From the NCBI GenBank assembly GCA_905178155.1, contig CAJINV010000011.1, positions 431,914 to 495,913 on the forward strand: DNA of 64,000 nt. The letters run 5' to 3'. The notes below the pieces were generated by a model. The model saw nothing but the letters and a program-made list of their open reading frames with translations. It was not told the DNA's origin and did not search any database. Origin of the DNA: Amoebophrya sp. A120. Lineage: Eukaryota; Sar; Dinophyceae; Syndiniales; Amoebophryaceae. The translations under genes and the position numbers were made by a program. Shown piece after piece: positions 25,301 to 36,545 of the stretch (positions are counted from its first letter, which is position 1; each line of letters begins with the position of its first letter).

Positions 25301-28300
25301 GCCGCGCCCCCCATATCAAAAGGAAAAATCCCCCCTCCCCATATCGAAATGGAAATCTGTGATGCAGGATTTGCGCACACAAATTTGTGTTGTGGTGGAG
25401 GACTGCAGACAGATACATACAAAGCCCGGAAAGGTGTGGCTTGGTGTAGGTACTCAGCATGGCAGACGTCTTCCCTCGTAGCGTAGCAGCATTACAAATC
25501 GGCTGCGAAATGCAGCGGAGGCCCTGGCTTTGCTCTCTTGCAAGACAGACTCGATTTGTAACCACAAATCAGCATCGCAAATTTTGAAAAGCACGCCTTT
25601 TCGATATGGGGAGGGGGGATTTTTCCTCACAATACCCCACGCCCCCCTGGTATTGCTCGCAGGGAATCCGTATGCATCGCAAATATGTCTGGGTCTGGAA
25701 GATTGCCAGATTTGTCATGCTTGTCTGCCATGACTCGAAACTCTGTCATGCGTAGATGCAAAAAGATCGTTTTGTCTGCGGTGCAAACGCGCAGTCTGCG
25801 ATGCGGAATACGCTACACATAGCAGCTCAAAAACTTGCATTCCCTGGCTTGCATCACAAGTTTCCAGACCCAGGCATATGTGCATTTGATAATCCGACCC
25901 AGGTGAAGCGGCAAGTCGTCGTCTGTCGGCACCAGCTCTGGTGTAACTGTAAACGGAAACTTTTTAGAGGGAATCCCTTCCCACACATTCGTCCACTCCT
26001 CCGGGGAGAGCCGCGCCAGCTTTAAGCTTTTCATCGGAGCAGGAGGATCACCGGCCGCTGGTGCACCCGTAGTTCCATTCTCCTCCACCACCAACTCCGG
26101 CGCCCTCAGGAGAGCGGTCCACAGCCCGGTTGGCCCAGTGGGGTCGAACGGCGTGCGGCCGTGGTATTTCGCTTCCAAATTCGCCAGCAGGACATACAGC
26201 AGATCGCCCACCAGCTCGTTGCCCGGCTTCGCAGCGAGAAAAGCGTTCATCAAGCCCTCGGGCTGGGAGAACTGTATCCCCGCGGGGTTTTCTTCTTTAC
26301 TGCCGTTAATCCAGCCAAAATCTTGACAACCGCCGAGGAAACCCACATCATGCCTGGATGTCATCTCTGAGCGCCGCTTCTCGAAGATTTTTTTGCCGAC
26401 TTCCGGCACTTCTTTGGCGTGATACTCCACAAAGGGCTTCCGAAACTTTTTCGTTCCCTGAAAGGCCGTTTCCAGGATAGCGTCCCAAGCTTGTACCGGG
26501 GCGATCTTGTGGTCCATGTACACGCCCCCGTGCCGGTACAGTGTCAAAAGCCGGAAAAAGTCCGACTTCATCTGGTTGGGCTCTACCGAGTCGAAAGCGC
26601 GGAGAACCCGCGGCTGGTAGTGTTCGGAAAGGTACTGCCGGGCCTCGTCTAGGTTGAAAAAGGCGAGCTCAAAGTCGGGGTTCAACGCCTGCCATATTTT
26701 CCGTCCCTCGTTCATCACCGGGTCTTTGCACTGGAAGAAAGCATAAAACTCTTCCCGAGTGCAGTTGCTCTCGTCCTTGAAAAAAGCAGTCTGTACCAAC
26801 CGTCTCGGGATTTGATTCTCCATTGTGTCCCGCTGCCCATACATGGCAGTAACCTCAGACGGGTTCTTCAAAAAGCCGTGACAAGCTCGGTTCAGATCCC
26901 CCACAAATCCAGCATCCGCGTCTTTTTCTATTTTTTCCTTTAAGTGTGTACTCGCGCAGCTGGCGGCGAAAAGTGTGTCCAGGGGCTCTACTTGAACTTC
27001 TTTCTTGGCCTCTACTAAAATGGAATGTTTCTTCTCAGGTCCTGCTTTTCCTCTCGTCAGCCTGTCTGTGAAGCTGTTCGTTTTCTTTTGAATAAAAAGG
27101 CTGCGCACCTCTTCCGTGAGAGGACGACTTTTCCTTTTGCGGCGCGAAGCAAGAAGGGCTGCAATTTGCTCCAGCTTGGGTTTTAATTTGACGAAGGGGT
27201 CAGTCGCAGAAGTCGCAGCAGAAGAAAATGTTCTTGCGGCCGAAGCGCCGCTGGTGGGCACCACATGATGAAGTTCTTCGGCGTGGTCCTCGTTGCGAGC
27301 GATGTGTCGTAGGGATTTTCTCCAATTGAGCTTGGTTCGCGCAATGTGCAACATGAGCTCTGCGGCACGCGTGGGGTCGAAGGCCTCGGCGCGCATCCTT
27401 GCTTGCAGGGCGAGCATCGCCGCTTCCAGTCTTTCAAAATTCATCACCGGCTGCCCATCGTGACGAGGGCCACCACCCACCAGCAAACCGATCCCGTCCG
27501 TGATGGATGTAGCCACAAGCGCATCAGGTGTAAGAAGGTTCCTCTCGTAGTACCAGTTCAGTTCATCTTGTTCACTCTGCGGACCACGACCATCAGCAGT
27601 AGAACCACGACGACCCATCAGAATGTGGTGTGCGCTCTTAACATAGACGCCCACCTTGGCGCGCGCGAGAGCCGTCGCGTTCAGCGTTTGTTCGTTCTGA
27701 TAGGGCAGTCCGACAAGCGGCACCCGCGCTTGCAGGGCTTCGTTGACGCTCGACATTCCGCAGTGGGACACAAAAACAAAGCGGGGGTGCATTCCGGAAT
27801 TTTTACTATCATTCGACCTGCTCATCGCACCGAAATAGCACAGAAACGCGGCCTGGTCGATCAGGTTCCTCTCGAGTCGCATGTTGGGGAACAATTTGTT
27901 TTCCGCAGCTTGTTCATCCTCTGGAGCTTGCATTTTCAAGGAAAGACGAAGAACCACGTAGTATTCGGTCGCGTTCAGTCGCGTCAAATCCGCAAGGATG
28001 GCATCCCAAGTGCGTTGATCCACGTCAAAAAGCGTTCCCAAGGAGAAATACACGATTTTTCGCCCGTCCGCGGCCAATTCGATTTCGCGCAGGTACTTAT
28101 GCATCCCAACGTCCGGTTGATGTTGGTACGTTGCACAGTGATCTACTTCAAGATCATGGTCTACTTCTTGTTGCCCTCTGGGACGAACAACTGACGGCGG
28201 GCGCCAACCGGCCGGTTGCAACTTCTTGCCGGAAGTAGAAGAGAACAAGGCGGTAAATGGCCTGCTATCTGCCCCGTCGTCGTGTAGGGGAAAAACACGC

Positions 28301-29749
28301 CCCACGACACGCGGTGCAGTTTTCTTTCTGTGCTGGCGTGCTCCAACTAAACCTTCATCTTGATCTACTTCAACGTGAACGTCGGCGGCGCCCTCGGTTC
28401 GCAAGGAGGGGAGGGACGTGGCGTCTGCGGTAACGGCCGGCACCCACTCGACGTACCGATTTTGCCCGCGCCAGGGGCCGTTCCACCCCCCCGGCTGCGC
28501 TGCCGCCCGGCTATCTATGCTCATCGCGTGCTTCTCGGAGTTTCCGAACCACACGGACTGCGCCACCTGGTCGGGTGAAAAGGTCTCGGACGCAAACTCG
28601 GGAAAGGGGGAGATCCAGTCCGCGACCCATATCAACTACAAACCTCGATCTGGATCTGGAAGATTTATTTTTCCATGGTTGTCATCAAGCATATTTTTCA
28701 TGAAAACCCATGATGTCTGCTGTAATGCATGCCCTAGCATCACAAATCTTTAGAGGGTTTACTAATGGCTAGTATTTTTCCGCATGAGAAAGAACGCCCT
28801 CTCCGCGTGGCACAAACTAGAGTGGTCCTCTTGCTGGTCATGGAATGCAAATTTTTTTCGAATCCAGAGACAGCATCACAAGTTTAGAATCTGCCAGACC
28901 CAGACATATTTGTATCTGATAATCCAGTAGTCGACTCGATTTTCCATCTTCTCCTTCACCACCTGCAGATATGAGAGTGCACAACTCCCCCTCGTCCCCC
29001 TCATTTGTCATGCAAAATACCTAATGTAATCACTGCCTTGCCTCTTCCTCTTGGCTCTGTCTGCATGACAAGTTCTGGCAGTCCAAATGAAATAGCACTA
29101 CACTCCTGTGACACTCCACCTGTGCATCAAATTAGTGATGCAAAAGAACCGGTATTATGCAATACAAATCCAAATGAGTGGGAGGGGGAGTGGTGCACTT
29201 TCGTAGCAGAAGCCACCGTCGCAGGGTGGGCGTTACCGTCCTCGTGTTGCCGGGGGCCCCCAGCCAGTGCTCTTTTTCCGCTTCCGGGCCGACAATGTGA
29301 ACCACGTTGGGGGCACTTTTTTCCACTCGTGCGGCCAGCAAGGGGGAGAAATTCAGAAAAAACACATTCGTCTTGTCCGCAAAGTGCTCGCTTAGCACCT
29401 TCATCGGCAAGATCGCTTGCATCATTTCCGTATCCAGAAAGCCGCCGGCAAAAACAATGTTCAGTTTCTTCTCGTTCCTCCCTATGATAGTATTTTCTTG
29501 TTCAGTAGCAGTAGCACGTTCTCCTTGAAGGCTCAGGGCCGCCCCCGAAACAGCTTGCAACTGTCCACCACTTTGCAAGCAGATGGACAAGATTACAAAT
29601 GATCCCAATAAGTAGAAAACCGCCACCCCTGCCGACCAACAGGATTTTTGTGAACGCAGGATTGTCATTTTTTTGCAATTTTTACCATAACCTTTCATCT
29701 TACAGATCATGTCGAAAATAATTGTACACCCGAGCCTTTGTTTGCTCAT
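22351..29749 (-). CDS. Membrane-anchored triple glycosyltransferase GT1-GT32-GT47
   Basis: Ten exons: 29749-29206, 28969-28922, 28629-25892, 25670-25635, 25313-25203, 24819-24519, 24244-24182, 23972-22903, 22598-22537, 22375-22351. All nine introns are introners. Joined length is 4953 nt, 1650 aa, ATG to TGA. A hydrophobic anchor (about residues 36-57) precedes a UDP-glycosyltransferase (GT1) region: LNIVFAGGFLD near 75, KIVYFSLGTLFDV near 385, and the donor-site block FVSHCGMSSVNEALQ near 479-500. A GT32-like domain follows (IPRRLVQTAFF near 800, FDSVEPNQMKSDFFR, RHGGVYMDHK near 893-902; the usual DxD reads DHK). An exostosin-like GT47 domain ends the protein (KVYVYPLPDKVQL near 1263, VFFVPIW, FCLQPEGDTPSRKGML near 1534). 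Probably a Golgi type II enzyme building a complex glycan; donors and acceptors unknown. A tandem 18-nt repeat encodes LAPGSLLAPGSS. Confidence 0.88.
22376..22536. mobile_element. Introner, family D
   Basis: 161 bp. GCAAAAGTATCGTACTCGTC left, GTACGATACTTTTGC right, ends TATG...GATA, 5-bp repeat cttcc. It leaves a final coding exon of 25 nt ending in TGA. Confidence 0.92.
22599..22902. mobile_element. Introner, family A
   Basis: 304 bp. Ends TATC...GATA, 5-bp repeat ggaac. The interior contains a local direct duplication around GGGAGCG...CTGTCATG, which explains its extra length. Excision gives RTRFLTRWSDAD. Confidence 0.92.
23973..24181. mobile_element. Introner, family E
   Basis: 209 bp. 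Inverted arms AACTGTGTTAGTGTAACTTT and AGAGTTACACTTACACAGTT, ends TATC...CATA, 5-bp repeat gaaga. It splits the conserved exostosin start YVYPLPDK exactly between L and P. Confidence 0.92.
24245..24518. mobile_element. Introner, family A
   Basis: 274 bp. First bases mutated to TCTC, last GATA; 5-bp repeat agttt. The interior is the inverse of the 53942-54203 subgroup. Excision gives AARQTDSSRPTC. Confidence 0.88.
24820..25202. mobile_element. Introner, family B
   Basis: 383 bp, the longest here. Left end TATCAAAAGGAAAAATTTCC; right end eroded, GGGCGGATTTTTGC, closing in GATA; 5-bp repeat tctgc. Excision joins DHDPVQ to KASLQLV. Confidence 0.88.
25314..25634. mobile_element. Introner, family B
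   Basis: 321 bp. Near-perfect arms AAAAATCCCCCCTCCCCATA / TATGGGGAGGGGGGATTTTT; ends TATC...AATA; 5-bp repeat cccca. Excision gives QGGVGGAAFILFD. Confidence 0.92.
25671..25891. mobile_element. Introner, family A
   Basis: 221 bp. Ends TATG...GATA, 5-bp repeat atccg. Distant relative of 15152-15403. Together with the family B element it frames an exon of 36 nt. Confidence 0.92.
28630..28921. mobile_element. Introner, family A
   Basis: 292 bp. Left arm eroded (GATCTGGATCTGGAAG); ends TATC...GATA; flanking repeat with one mismatch (accca / atcca). Excision reads DYW then VADWIS. Confidence 0.87.
28970..29205. mobile_element. Introner, family F
   Basis: 236 bp. Arms GTGCACAACTCCCCCTCG and GGGGGAGTGGTGCAC, ends TATG...CGTA, 5-bp repeat gcaga. 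Excision gives RRWLLQVVKEKM. Confidence 0.92.
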
Positions 29750-30528
29750 TGATACTATAGTTCGTGATAAAAAATTTGTGATTTAATTGTGATTTAACTA
29801 GTTACTCGAAGAAGGATGAGCCGGCCTCGAGGACCGGCGATGCTTGAAGAGAGTTAGAAATAACAGGTACTTTTACTATGCAATGCAAAATCAAATGCTA
29901 TAGGTTCAAGAATCCAGGAAACGTAGGATAGGTGAACAAAACAATACTTGAAGTTTGAAATTAAGCAAAAGCAGTAGCAGAGCGAACTGGACAAAATAAT
30001 ATTCACTTTCAATTTCTTGTTTAATTTTCCTCTCTGCGTTCTTTGCTCTCAATGTCTCTCGTGCCTTTTCTGTCTCTCATGGGAATCAGTCCAGTCCCTG
30101 CAAGGCTGAGAAAAACAGAGCCGGAGCCCCATGCGCTCGAAAGCCTCGCCGGGTTTCGCTGGACAATTAAAAATATTTAATCGCCTCAAACACCGATGTT
30201 GCTAGACTCGTCGATTAAATACAATTTAATTTCAAAAGTTCGATCACTTTCATGACTTCGCTTCTCCGAATTTCTCACACTACTTCTGCCCTTGCCAGGT
30301 GTGATTCTCCTGGAAAAATCAAACTCGTATGACAAAGGCAATTCGGAGGCGCCCCATTTTTTAGCTTGAGCAAGATAGCGATCGCCGATCTTCGGTGAGA
30401 CGACCGTACTAATTTATTTTTTTGAACCGTACTAATTTATTTTCGGCGCGCTCTATTTTGTTCAACAACATGCAGAGGAGTCGATCTTCGTCCCCACATG
30501 TTCGGCCAATTTTGTTTGCAGATTGATC

Positions 30529-30693
30529 TATGAACTGCAAAACCAAAACTATCGTACTCGTATAAATGCATTACAGACTTCATCAGCATGGGGAATAAAA
30601 TTTGTGGAATAAAATTTGTAATGCGGATTTCCCTTGGGAAAAAGATTTGTAATGCATGATTACAGTACGAGTACGATACTTTTGCACAGGATA
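30529..30693. mobile_element. Introner-like element, family D, outside known genes
   Basis: 165 bp with intact right arm GAGTACGATACTTTTGC, left arm ACTATCGTACTCGT, ends TATG...GATA and a perfect 5-bp repeat tgatc. On the minus strand its removal would join two short open pieces (VVDQTI then NLQTKLAEH) that end at a TGA 56 nt further on, so it may mark an unrecognised small gene or pseudogene, or a non-genic insertion. Confidence 0.85.
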
Positions 30694-30732
30694 TGATCGT
30701 CTGATCTACAACTTCTGGAGGCCTTTTCAGTG

Positions 30733-30792
30733 ACAAAGCTTCGCGTTGTACTACTGGGCTCCTTCACCTAAAGCGTAAACACTTTTCAGACA
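30733..30792 (+). repeat. Dispersed intergenic repeat, partial copy
   Basis: Matches the second half of the ~140-bp repeat: CTTCGCGTTGTACTACTGGG, then CACCTAAAGC and AAACACTTTTCAGACA. Same orientation as copies at 21161 and 31350. Confidence 0.75.
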
Positions 30793-31349
30793 AAATGGAT
30801 CTTTGCTTATTTTTCAGGCTAGCTGCTGGCTGAAGAGCACGCGGCCAGTACTTCCGGTGCTATTATTTTTACATCACTGCATACCATGTCAGCAAGTCAT
30901 TTCAACGAGAACTAAAAGGAAAAAGTCGTCTAACAAGAAGTCCGACTTTGCTACAACACAGGTGGTCTGTTGATGTAAGTAAGACTAGGGCGGGAGGCCT
31001 TTCCAGTAGTTTCCTCTTTCTGAGAAACCGCGAGTGTAAGTGCCAGTTTTATTTTCTGTGGAAACAAGTCATGGCTCTATCCAGCCGGAACCGTTCATTT
31101 GACACGTGCGCGAATGTGTCAACATATGTGTTGTGTGTGAATTAGAGTTTCAATTTGTGATGCTACATCAAAAGCTGAACCCTTTGTCGAAGTTTTCTGT
31201 CGATAATGCCGTCGCGATTGCGTTTTTCTCAACTCGAATCACGACGGTGCGATAATTATGATCATGTACTAAAACGATCCCACGTTCAGTCACGATCATG
31301 GCACCACACGCTTACAGGATCAGCTTAGAAGCCACTAACTCGTGAAGAT

Positions 31350-31495
31350 TATGCGCTGGTGTCGCTTTGTTCAGTACTAGTTGCATTTGCGTTCGACGAA
31401 GTTGTACATTGTACTACTGGGCCCTTCTTGAAGCTTATTAAACACTTTACAGACAGCTGCCCGCAGTTCCGCGAAGTTCAAGTTGTGGGCCAGCA
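31350..31495 (+). repeat. Dispersed intergenic repeat, copy 2
   Basis: About 145 bp, colinear with 21161-21300 over TATGCGCTG to GTGGGCCA, with small indels. It ends about 20 bp before the stop codon of the calpain-like gene. Confidence 0.8.
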
Positions 31496-31516
31496 CTCGT
31501 TATATATAAAACTTCC

Positions 31517-34500
31517 CTACAACCCATTGCGCATGTTCGCCTGCCGCCTGCGTTCCGCTGCTTCCTGAGCGCGCCGTCGCCGCTCTGCAATCGTATGATC
31601 CTCCGGTGCAGCGAGAGGACCATCCGGCGGTCGTGGCTGGTCTTGTACGGTCGTGGAGTTCGGTTTGCGCCGCTTTTGTGCACGTGGGTGATTATGATTA
31701 TCCGCGCCCTCCTCACTACTTGAATCCAACTCGATCACCTCATTCGCTGGTGGACGAGGTGGTGGAACTGGTACGGCGACATTTCTAGTTGTACCACCGG
31801 AGGTGCTTGATGTTGCTCCACCCGACTGCTGCACAACATGCAAAAATGAACTGCTCGTGCTTGCACCCGCGCCCGCCGCGCCCGGCTGGGGTTGAATACT
31901 CAATGTTGTCTCTTGCAAAGAAAGTCGTAGCGCAGCTTCCAGATCGTCGTCGCGTGTGACGATTCCGGCTGCCGGTGCCATCCACGAAGAGGTGCTGGCG
32001 CCACTACCGCTAGCTGCGGCAGCCGAAAGCGCCAGGGCGGCCTGCAAAGCCGCATCTTGGTCTACTTCATCTGCAAATGGGGGCACTGACGGTACTAACG
32101 CTGGCGCGCCCGGTGCACCATCATTGCTACCTGCACCCGCTTGCTGCAAGCTCTCCTGCATTGCCCGCTGCAAATCTTGCTCCTCACTCCGCTGGGCCTC
32201 ATCTACGCCTTCACGCGAGAGCGCCAGGGCCTGCTGTAACTCGAAATCCAGGGAAGGATGCTCGATAGCTGGGTGTTGTTGACCGCCGGGTTGTATTATA
32301 TCGATCTCTCCCCGCGACGCTGCCAGCGCTTGCGCCAGCTCGTCGTCCTCGATTTGGTTCATTGATATTGATGCAAGAACATTGCCAGTAGTTATTCCCA
32401 TCAGCGGTAAGGACTGCCAATCCGACGGCGACACAACATTGTCCGTTGCTGCAAAAACACCACGCTGGCTGTAGTCAGGATCGTCTTCGTGTGTTCTTAG
32501 TGCCGACGAAAAATGACTAGTCACGGGAGTGGTCTTTGCTGTTGTCGACGAGCTGAGTGTATTTGTTTTTCCCGCGTTGTTCTTGCTGTGGCCTGCAGCT
32601 TTGCTCGCTGATGCTGGCGCATTACGAAATTGTGCATCATCGTCGTCGTCGTCGTCGTCCGGGGAAGATAAATCCGCAGAAGAATCGGACAGCTCTACCA
32701 CCTGCGGAGGAACTTGTTTTCCACCATGCGTACTCGCAGCTTGATGTTCCGGCTTTGATGTTCCGCGCGTGGGTGCGGTGCTGGGGTCGTGCAGCTGCAG
32801 CCCCACTGTGGCGGGCGCAGCATTTCTCTTGGCTGCACCTGCATTTCTGGATGAAGCTGACGGCGCATTGTTCGTAGCCTGCTTTGAAGATGGCATAAAG
32901 TCCATCAAATTTGCAAACTTCTGCTTCTCCATTTTCATATCTCTGTCATTGTTTGTCCCACCCGCACGCCTTCCCGCAAGCTTTTGGAACCGAGACTTGG
33001 CGTCCGCTTCGATGCTTTCCAGGGATCTCGCTGCTGCCTGTTGGTTTTCAGCAGGAGGAGGAGGGGGTCCTTTCGCTGACTGCGCCTCGCCGGAAGGACC
33101 AACCACCTGCGGGGGCGGGGGCGCCGCCACGTCACTTCTATCCCGCAGTCCCTCGTCTCGCTCCGAAGCCGAAGAGGCGGAAGAAGCGGAAGACAGCTGC
33201 AGCACCAGTTTAGGCAGGGAGCCGAGCTTTTGCGCCGGCTGGAAAGTATGGCAAGAAACGTGACCGAGCTCGAAATCCATACCGGACTGCACTAAGACCA
33301 TGAGCAGCCGGGATTTGGTCTCATTTTCAAACTCTGCCTCGTACCGCCTCCACACCGCCTTGAACTTCTCGCGCTCCTGGTTTTCCACCGTCTTGTGCGC
33401 TATCAGTCCGGCGGACGTGCGGCAGGACATACCTCGAACCAGAGCGGTTACGCGGAATGACAGGCATAGTGGTCCTTGTTGTTGAGAGGCTGGTTCTTGA
33501 TCAAGATTATTTTTACCTGATAGATGGATTTTGGCATTGGCAGCGCCGTCCTGCGCAGTTCTCCTTCCATCATCGCCCACCATCAGGTAAAGAAACGCGG
33601 TGTTCGCTACACGAGGTCGGCAAAGCAAAACGCGATAGGCCGGCGCGCCGTCGAGAACCACATTGCGCACCAGGTTTTCCTGCAGGAGGCAGAAGCCTTA
33701 TCAAACTAAAAAAGTTGCTGCCCTCGCGCGCCCAGGAACGAATGCTGAGGCCTGATAATGTTTGTCCTCACGCGGATCTGAATGGAAAGAACTTCAGCTG
33801 CACTAATGAATGCCGACGTCAGCAACAGAAATTATCGCATTCGCCGCCGATGAATATACAAAATGAGGCCCCGAGTTTTTGTCTTTGCTGGCGATATTTC
33901 TACATCAAGTACTCGTGGTCAGTTCACGTTTACAGGCACTGGGGCACAACTTTTCAGTTCGATAGCTTCTGCAACGGGGCCCGGAAGTCCGGAAGCACCG
34001 GAAGCCGACGTACCTGCACCGCGCCCGAACAGACGAAGCGAACGACGTAGGAGAGTTCCTTGTCTGTGGCTGCTGGGTGACCAAACGAAACGGGAATGAC
34101 GACTGCGCGGTCAAAGTCCGTGTCGCCAATGTTGCCAACATCACCCTGCAGAGGATGACCAGATGGACCGCCACTTCCGCTCCACACACTATCTCGGAAA
34201 GGATTTGAGTCGTGTAAATATGATCGTGCAGCTGGACCCCGGGGCGGCGAGCCCTGGGTTGCCATTGCGTGGACGGGGTCGACAAAATTCCTCGACGCCC
34301 CAGCAGTAGTACCACTCGTATTAACCAGCCGAAAGTGCGTGTGCCCGTTGCGGCGCTGCCCTAGCATTTTTCCGAAAACGCGAAACCTCGCGGGATCGCA
34401 GTACCAGGGAATCACATTTTTCTTACTCCCCATCGATGAAGATGATGATTTCTCCTCTGGGCCGCCCGAGGACGTAGTTCTTCGCACCGGGGTGAGCACC

Positions 34501-36545
34501 AGAAAACCGACGTCGCACTGCTTATACGAAACTTTGCGGTCCGCGCGCCCGGCCCAGGCACCGCGGCGCGTCTTCTGAATCCCCATTACGTACACTTCCA
34601 CGGCCTCCTGCAAGTAGGACTGTGCGGAGGTAGAAGAAGATGAGCCCGAAGCCGCATGACCACTTCTCTCGGGCGGAAGTACCACTTCGAAGGCGTGCAT
34701 ACCCCGCAAGGTGGCCTTTTTCGCGGGAAAATTCGTGTCGAAGCTCTTGGCGTGCAGTCCGGGAAACGCGAGGCAGACGTCCACGTTGCTGAAGCCCATG
34801 AGAAAGTGGTCGTAGTCGATCCAGAACGTGCCATCGTTTTCGTTGCTGCGATCCAGACTGGCACGGTCCAGATCCAGCGTGCGCGCCAGCTGCTTCCATT
34901 TCGCCGACTTGTCGCTCCAATCGCCCTTCCACTCGCCCTGCCCGTGCGGGTTGCGAATCTTCAGCAACCGCAGCACCCCGTCGGCGCCGAACCCGCTCAC
35001 ATTTCCGCACCCGTGGGTCAGGCTCGGGTCGGGCAGGTTGCGGAACTCGCGCACCTCCAGGATGGAATAGGCGTGGTTGCCCACCAGCCCCACCTCCCGG
35101 AGCTGCCCCCGGCCGCCACCGCTGGTACCGCAGCCCATCGGCAGTTTCTTGGCGTGAAACCCGCGCAGCTGGGTCCATATCAAATGCAAAAGTGTCTGTG
35201 TCTGGAAAGTTGGAACTTGTGATGCTAACTTTGGACTCTAAAAAAATCTGTAGTGCATGGCCAGCAAGAGGAGCCACATTTGTGCTACGCGAGGAGGGCA
35301 TTTGTCATGCGGAAATGGCATCAAGACGGCTTCCAAAAATCTGTGATACTGGGTTATGCATTACAAGCATTATTGGTCATGCCAGACAAGCATGACAAGC
35401 CTTGCATTCTTCCAGACCCAGACATATTTGCACTTGATAGTCCAGAAAGACCGGCTATTGTGATTCCGGTCGTCGAACGAGAACGCCAAAGTGGGGCAGC
35501 CGGTCAGGTCCAGAAAAGCTTCGGCGACCTCCCCACCCGATATCGCCTGGTAGCAGCCGTGGGCCTTGGCGTATGCCTTCTCGAGGAACTGCACCCAGCA
35601 CTGGTAATCGTTGGCCTTACTGTAGGCGAGGTCCAGCGCATTGGCTGTCCGCGTCACCAGCGTCTGCGGGTCCAGGCGTATCGATTGGCCCCCCGACAGA
35701 AAATTATTGCGCCCCTGTTGCCGTTCTCGCTGCGCCTCCAGGTAGTCCCGCGTGTGTGCGATCGCGTCCCGGTTCGCCGCCGAAAGGGCGAACGGGTCGG
35801 TGCTCGCATTTCCGCCTGCCGAGGAAAATGTAGCAGTAGCACTTTGCTCCGGGCGTAGTCCCGTAGTTGCCGTGTCGCTCCTCAAAATGCGCCCGGCGGC
35901 ACCACTACCATTAGCACTACGCAGCTTGTCCGGATTGGTCTCGTCAATGATGCAGGGCAGAAAATTATCGATGAGTACGGAGCGCCACCACCCATCGAGA
36001 AACAAATAAACCTCCACGAACCCGCGGTCACTCAGCTCGAGGCGCGGGAACAACCGGTGCGCGAGGTCCGCGCGTTCCGCAATCACGGCCAGGGCGGACA
36101 GGAACCAGCAGTCGCCCACTTTTCCCTGCACCAGGTCATCCGCGCGGAAGCCCTGGGGCCCGACAAGAACGTGGTGGTTGTGCGTGCCGAACCGGTACCA
36201 TTGCATCTGTTCCGCGGAGAAGGCCCACCGGAAGAAGTTGCACCGCCGGTTGGCGCAATGGAAGTACGCCTTCCCGGCATTTTTCCCCGACCGACCCACG
36301 TACGACAATTTCGGCTCCTGGTTGCACCGACACTTCAGCTTCCTTCCCTTTTCACCCTCAATCGATTTGGCCAGCGGGGGAAACTCGTCCGCGTCTTCGA
36401 AGAGCCGGTCGCTCGAAGCGAGCTGGTGAGCGCGCGCGCGGCCCTCGGCGACAAACGCGGAGGTTTCAATTTCGTTGGGAACCACCCAGTTGTCATGGGC
36501 CCCTAAATCGCAGGCTACTCCGCGGACGAAGCCTCGGTCGCTCAT
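31517..36545 (-). CDS. Calpain-like protease with GRF finger and UIM-like motifs
   Basis: Three exons, 36545-35440, 35177-34014 and 33679-31517; 4428 nt, 1475 aa, ATG to stop. The first junction is a family A introner, the second a GT-AG intron (33680-34013, donor CAG|GTACGT, acceptor CTCCTGCAG). Residues 72-108 fit a GRF zinc finger (C72, C74, C97, C102, then FFRW). The calpain core has the cysteine block QGKVGDCWFLSAL (Cys146), the histidine block GLVGNHAYSIL (His402) and the asparagine block LKIRNPHGQGEWKGDWSD (Asn443), so all three catalytic residues are present. A C2-like beta domain probably follows. The C-terminal part is low-complexity with five UIM-like motifs (ELAQALAASRGE near 1200, ELQQALALSREG, DLQRAMQESLQ, ALQAALALS, DLEAALRLSLQE near 1335) and two SUMO-interaction-like motifs (VVELSDSS, VIELDSSSEE). 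Intracellular Ca-dependent proteolysis of ubiquitinated targets is inference. Exon 3 could be a separate gene if the GT-AG intron is wrong. Confidence 0.82.
35178..35439. mobile_element. Introner, family A
   Basis: 262 bp. Ends TATC...GATA, 5-bp repeat gtcca. The interior runs opposite to 9658-9922 although both host genes are on the same strand. Excision reads RSFWTQLRGF between the cysteine and histidine parts of the calpain core. Confidence 0.94.

Larger units (their letters stand above)
29750..31516. other. Intergenic with dispersed repeats and a solitary introner
   Basis: 1.8 kb, AT-rich. It holds two copies of the dispersed repeat (30733-30792, 31350-31495) and a family D introner at 30529-30693. 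Two CCGTACTAATTTATTTT direct repeats lie near 30404-30440. No gene supported. Confidence 0.5.

Noticed and set aside
31517-33670. Separate gene for the UIM-containing part
   Set aside because: No ATG at its apparent start; a clean GT-AG intron in matching phase links it to the calpain exons. Kept as an alternative only.
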